9,043 nucleotides of DNA from Chloroflexi bacterium RBG_16_68_14. GTDB lineage: Bacteria; Chloroflexota; Dehalococcoidia; DSTF01; RBG-16-68-14. Positions within the stretch are counted from its first letter, which is position 1. Every line of letters starts with the position of its first letter. The position numbers were made by a program, and so were the translations under genes. The DNA is taken from assembly GCA_001796995.1 (NCBI GenBank), contig MGOB01000051.1:30959-40001 (forward strand), written 5' to 3'. Positions 7,680-9,043 of this stretch are shown here, one piece after another. The notes under the pieces were generated by a model. That model worked only from the letters and a program-made list of their open reading frames with translations. It made no database searches and was not told where the DNA came from.

Positions 7680-7784
7680 GACCATCGGACTAGAAGCCCG
7701 ACGCTCCGGAGCCGGGCTTCAGCAGCCGAGGCCGGATTCATTTCGGTCCCGTGAACCGCGATCGTGGGGACAAGTCCGATGGTC
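7680..7784. repeat. Nested inverted repeat: 12-bp stem enclosing a bulged hairpin
   Basis: GACCATCGGACT (7680-7691) is the exact reverse complement of AGTCCGATGGTC (7773-7784). Just inside, GAAGCCCG (7693-7700) pairs with CGGGCTTC (7713-7720) around the perfect palindrome GCTCCGGAGC (7703-7712), leaving a two-base AC bulge. A weaker CGGT/ACCG stem sits at 7744-7758. As RNA this would fold into a closing stem with two branches. As DNA it could be a miniature inverted-repeat element, but I see no target duplication next to it. Confidence 0.6.
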
Positions 7785-7810
7785 AAGTTCTGTGCGCTAG
7801 GACAAGAGGA

Positions 7811-7832
7811 GAGATGGGGCTTCCCCCGTCTC
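7811..7832. repeat. Hairpin with a 9-bp stem and CTTC loop
   Basis: GAGATGGGG (7811-7819) pairs with CCCCGTCTC (7824-7832) over nine positions including one U-G pair, leaving the four-base loop CTTC. No T-tract follows, so it does not look like a terminator. It is directly followed by CACCA, which superficially resembles a tRNA or tmRNA 3' end. Confidence 0.55.
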
Positions 7833-7852
7833 CACCAGTTGATGTGTACCAA

Positions 7853-7879
7853 CGAGGGACCCTGTGAGATGGTCCCTCG
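7853..7879. repeat. Perfect 9-bp hairpin, 9-base loop
   Basis: CGAGGGACC (7853-7861) and GGTCCCTCG (7871-7879) form nine perfect base pairs around CTGTGAGAT. The + strand continues CTGTTTG, a poor T-tract; the - strand continues TTGGTAC. Part of the run of hairpins in this gap. Confidence 0.6.
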
Positions 7880-7899
7880 CTGTTTGAACGCGAGCGTCT

Positions 7900-7930
7900 G
7901 GCGCCTGGTTTCCTTCCGAAGGCGCCTTTT
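7900..7930 (+). terminator. Terminator-like hairpin followed by TTTT
   Basis: GGCGCCT (7900-7906) pairs with AGGCGCC (7920-7926) and is followed at once by TTTT (7927-7930) on the + strand. No + strand gene ends nearby, so if it is real it would terminate a noncoding + strand transcript from this gap. A competing inner stem CCTT/AAGG (7912-7922) weakens the prediction. Confidence 0.4.
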
Positions 7931-8108
7931 GCCAGCCCTCGTCGGACTTCCACTCTGGTGCTCCCCCGGGGCTCAGCAAATCATCAAGCGATCGGGTTGG
8001 GGCGGCAAGGCTCCGCCGTGAAATTACCGTCAATACCGCGTCCTGGTCAGGCCGAAGGTCAATCCCTCTCTTTCATTGGCTCGGGGTTGACGGAGAGGGT
8101 CATCTTTG

Positions 8109-8127
8109 CGCAAGGAATGACCTTGCG
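8109..8127 (-). terminator. Hairpin just after the iron-sulfur protein gene
   Basis: CGCAAGG (8109-8115) and CCTTGCG (8121-8127) form seven perfect base pairs with a five-base loop, starting seven bases after the minus-strand stop codon at 8135. The minus strand then reads CAAAGATG, without a T-tract. A 3'-end stabilising or weak terminator stem is the most that can be said. Confidence 0.35.
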
Positions 8128-8134
8128 GTGGAAC

Positions 8135-9043
8135 TCACCGACGCGATCCGTCGCGCGGAGGTTGCCGCACCCTTGAACCCGGCAGCTCTAGGCGCCCCGG
8201 CGCGGCGATCACGCGGCAATCGGGGCAGTAGCTGGCTACGATCGGTGGTGCCTTGTCGCCCAGTTGGGATAGCACGCGGCTCAGCATGGCCTCAGGAGCA
8301 AAGGGGTATCGACAGCGCCGGCAGCGCACCATCTCGGCGGCCTTCAACGCCAGGGCCTCGCCTTCTACTGAGGCAAGGTCAAGCCGCCGCTCGATGCGGA
8401 GGACGCCCTCCGGGCAGGCCTCGGCGCACAAGCCGCAGCCCGTGCAATCGCGAGCCGTAAACAGCAGGCGGGCGCCGTCTTCGCTTTCGACAAAGGCAAG
8501 GGCCCTCGTAGGGCAGCGATCAGCGCAGAGGCCGCACAGGGAGCACGTGTCTCCGTTGAGCCTCACCTGACCGAAGGGCAGACGGTCGTCCGCTAGCGAG
8601 ACGCTCTCCCGCGAGCCGAGGCGCTGGTTGACGGCGGTGATGAGCCTCGCCAGAAGGTAGCGATGGACCTCGATCGGGGTGCGCGATCCCTGGGTCAAGG
8701 GTTGCCTGGGCAGGCCGGCGACACGCTCGACAAGACCGTTCAGCTCGGAGACCAGTCGCCGGGCAGAGTCCTCTGCTACGACGGCCAAGCGGAGGCTGCC
8801 AATACCCCAGGCGTCTAGCAGTGCTCCTATGGCCTGGAACCGGGCGGTCGCCTCCGGCAGGGGGCAGCCGTTCCGACAGCGCCCCCCGCAGCTCAGAAGG
8901 GCCACACCCGCAGCGCCCAGATCAAAGGCGCGCAAGGCCAGATACCAGTCAACAGATCCCGCGCACGGCACCTCCAGCGGCAGGATCGCCGCCGGATAGG
9001 TGAGCCGCTGGCGGCCGGCCTCTCGGAGCAGCTCCATGGCCCC
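8135..9043 (-). CDS. Iron-sulfur electron-transfer protein: MvhD-like domain, 2x[4Fe-4S] ferredoxin and CxxC...CxxC module, 5' partial
   Basis: The frame is open to the right edge. An ATG at 9037 would give 300 aa, but alignment by eye to the hydrogenase iron-sulfur subunit MvhD/FlpD places this Met inside the domain (AGRQRLTYPAAILPLEVPCAGSVD resembles AGxSRxxYPxNVRxxxVxCSGRVD), so the start is probably off the window. Numbering from that Met: MvhD-like half 1-110 with C25 and C50/C54/C58; helical linker 115-160; ferredoxin motifs CSLCGLCADRCP (C165, C168, C171, C175) and CTGCGLCAEACP (C198, C201, C204, C208), each a typical [4Fe-4S] site; then CRRC (239-242) and CPDC (271-274), perhaps a zinc or rubredoxin-like site. 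In related systems MvhD links a hydrogenase or dehydrogenase to heterodisulfide reductase-type flavoproteins; partners should lie to the right. The last 20 residues are basic and look disordered. Confidence 0.85.
   Translation of the reverse strand, partial: GAMELLREAGRQRLTYPAAILPLEVPCAGSVDWYLALRAFDLGAAGVALLSCGGRCRNGCPLPEATARFQAIGALLDAWGIGSLRLAVVAEDSARRLVSELNGLVERVAGLPRQPLTQGSRTPIEVHRYLLARLITAVNQRLGSRESVSLADDRLPFGQVRLNGDTCSLCGLCADRCPTRALAFVESEDGARLLFTARDCTGCGLCAEACPEGVLRIERRLDLASVEGEALALKAAEMVRCRRCRYPFAPEAMLSRVLSQLGDKAPPIVASYCPDCRVIAAPGRLELPGSRVRQPPRDGSRR

Larger units (their letters stand above)
7375..8134. other. Noncoding region of about 760 bases, rich in inverted repeats
   Basis: No reading frame here has convincing family motifs or a credible start, although frames of 60-85 codons exist on both strands. 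The region contains, left to right, a candidate dehydrogenase promoter, an 8- to 12-bp nested inverted repeat (7680-7784), hairpins at 7811-7832 and 7853-7879, a terminator-like hairpin at 7900-7930, smaller stems at 8001-8017 (GGCGG/CCGCC) and 8064-8099 (CCCTCTC/GAGAGGG), and a 7-bp hairpin at 8109-8127. I see no tRNA, rRNA or transposase. It might encode a structured RNA, hold regulatory leaders, or be a decayed insertion. Confidence 0.6.

Noticed and set aside
7501..7799. 9-base direct repeat TGTGCGCTA at 7501-7509 and 7791-7799, considered as a target-site duplication
   Set aside because: About one 9-base repeat is expected by chance in this length, and the intervening ends show no matching terminal inverted repeats.
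7677..7838. tRNA/tmRNA-like ends: GGAGAC (7677-7682) and GTCTCC followed by ACCA (7828-7837)
   Set aside because: The spacing of about 150 bases fits neither a tRNA nor a tmRNA, there is no GTTCRANYC T-loop (the loop is CTTC), and the pairing competes with better hairpins.
7634..7852. Minus-strand frame of 72 codons ending opposite the inverted repeat
   Set aside because: No family motif and no ribosome binding site; overlaps the structured region. Treated as chance.
7764..8021. + strand frame of about 80 codons (ATG at 7779)
   Set aside because: Runs through several perfect hairpins, has no clear ribosome binding site, no recognisable motif and an atypical Trp/Cys-rich composition. A small unknown protein cannot be fully excluded.
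9035..9037. ATG as the true start of the iron-sulfur protein
   Set aside because: The frame stays open to the edge and the MvhD-like domain would lack its N-terminal portion, so the gene very likely begins outside the window.

Overview
The window is GC-rich bacterial DNA dominated by a tight acyl-CoA catabolism operon. The gene families are an MCC/GCC-type biotin carboxylase, a TIGR03084-like protein, an AtuA family protein, an acyl-CoA dehydrogenase and an MvhD-type iron-sulfur protein. Together they suggest an environmental member of Chloroflexota (Dehalococcoidia-like) or a relative of Actinobacteria. This assignment is inferred from gene content only and is not firm.

Region 1 (1-6081, + strand) is one probable polycistron. 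It holds the C-terminal part of a carboxyltransferase (beta) subunit, cut by the window edge, then a complete biotin carboxylase/biotin carrier (alpha) subunit, a TIGR03084-like MDMPI/DinB-fold protein, an enoyl-CoA hydratase/isomerase of the methylglutaconyl-type subgroup, and a two-domain AtuA family protein. Junctions are a 5-base gap, a 4-base ATGA overlap, a 4-base GTGA overlap (after correcting the hydratase start to GTG 3504) and an 8-base overlap, so translational coupling is likely. The set resembles the acyclic terpene (atu) and leucine/isovalerate (liu) modules. The expected chemistry is carboxylation of a 3-methyl-branched 2-enoyl-CoA followed by hydration of the resulting glutaconyl-CoA. 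The final lyase is not in the window and the true substrate cannot be read from sequence.

Region 2 (6082-6204) is a short convergent gap with three small hairpins in a row, probably where the operon and the opposing gene end.

Region 3 (6205-7362, - strand) is a complete acyl-CoA dehydrogenase with a perfect AGGAGG ribosome binding site. Its apparent catalytic Glu lies in the isovaleryl-CoA dehydrogenase position and not in the usual C-terminal one. It could supply the unsaturated CoA ester to the carboxylase.

Region 4 (7363-8134) is about 770 bases without a convincing gene but with many inverted repeats. These include a 12-bp stem enclosing a bulged hairpin, two 9-bp hairpins, a terminator-like hairpin with TTTT, and a short motif (TCGGACT) seen four times. 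A possible sigma70-type promoter for the dehydrogenase lies at 7463-7491.

Region 5 (8135-9043, - strand) is an iron-sulfur electron-transfer protein that runs off the right edge. It has an MvhD-like half, two [4Fe-4S] ferredoxin motifs and a C-terminal CxxC...CxxC module. I see no mobile element, CRISPR array, tRNA or rRNA. The least explained parts are the structured noncoding region and the role of the TIGR03084-like and AtuA proteins inside a carboxylase operon.
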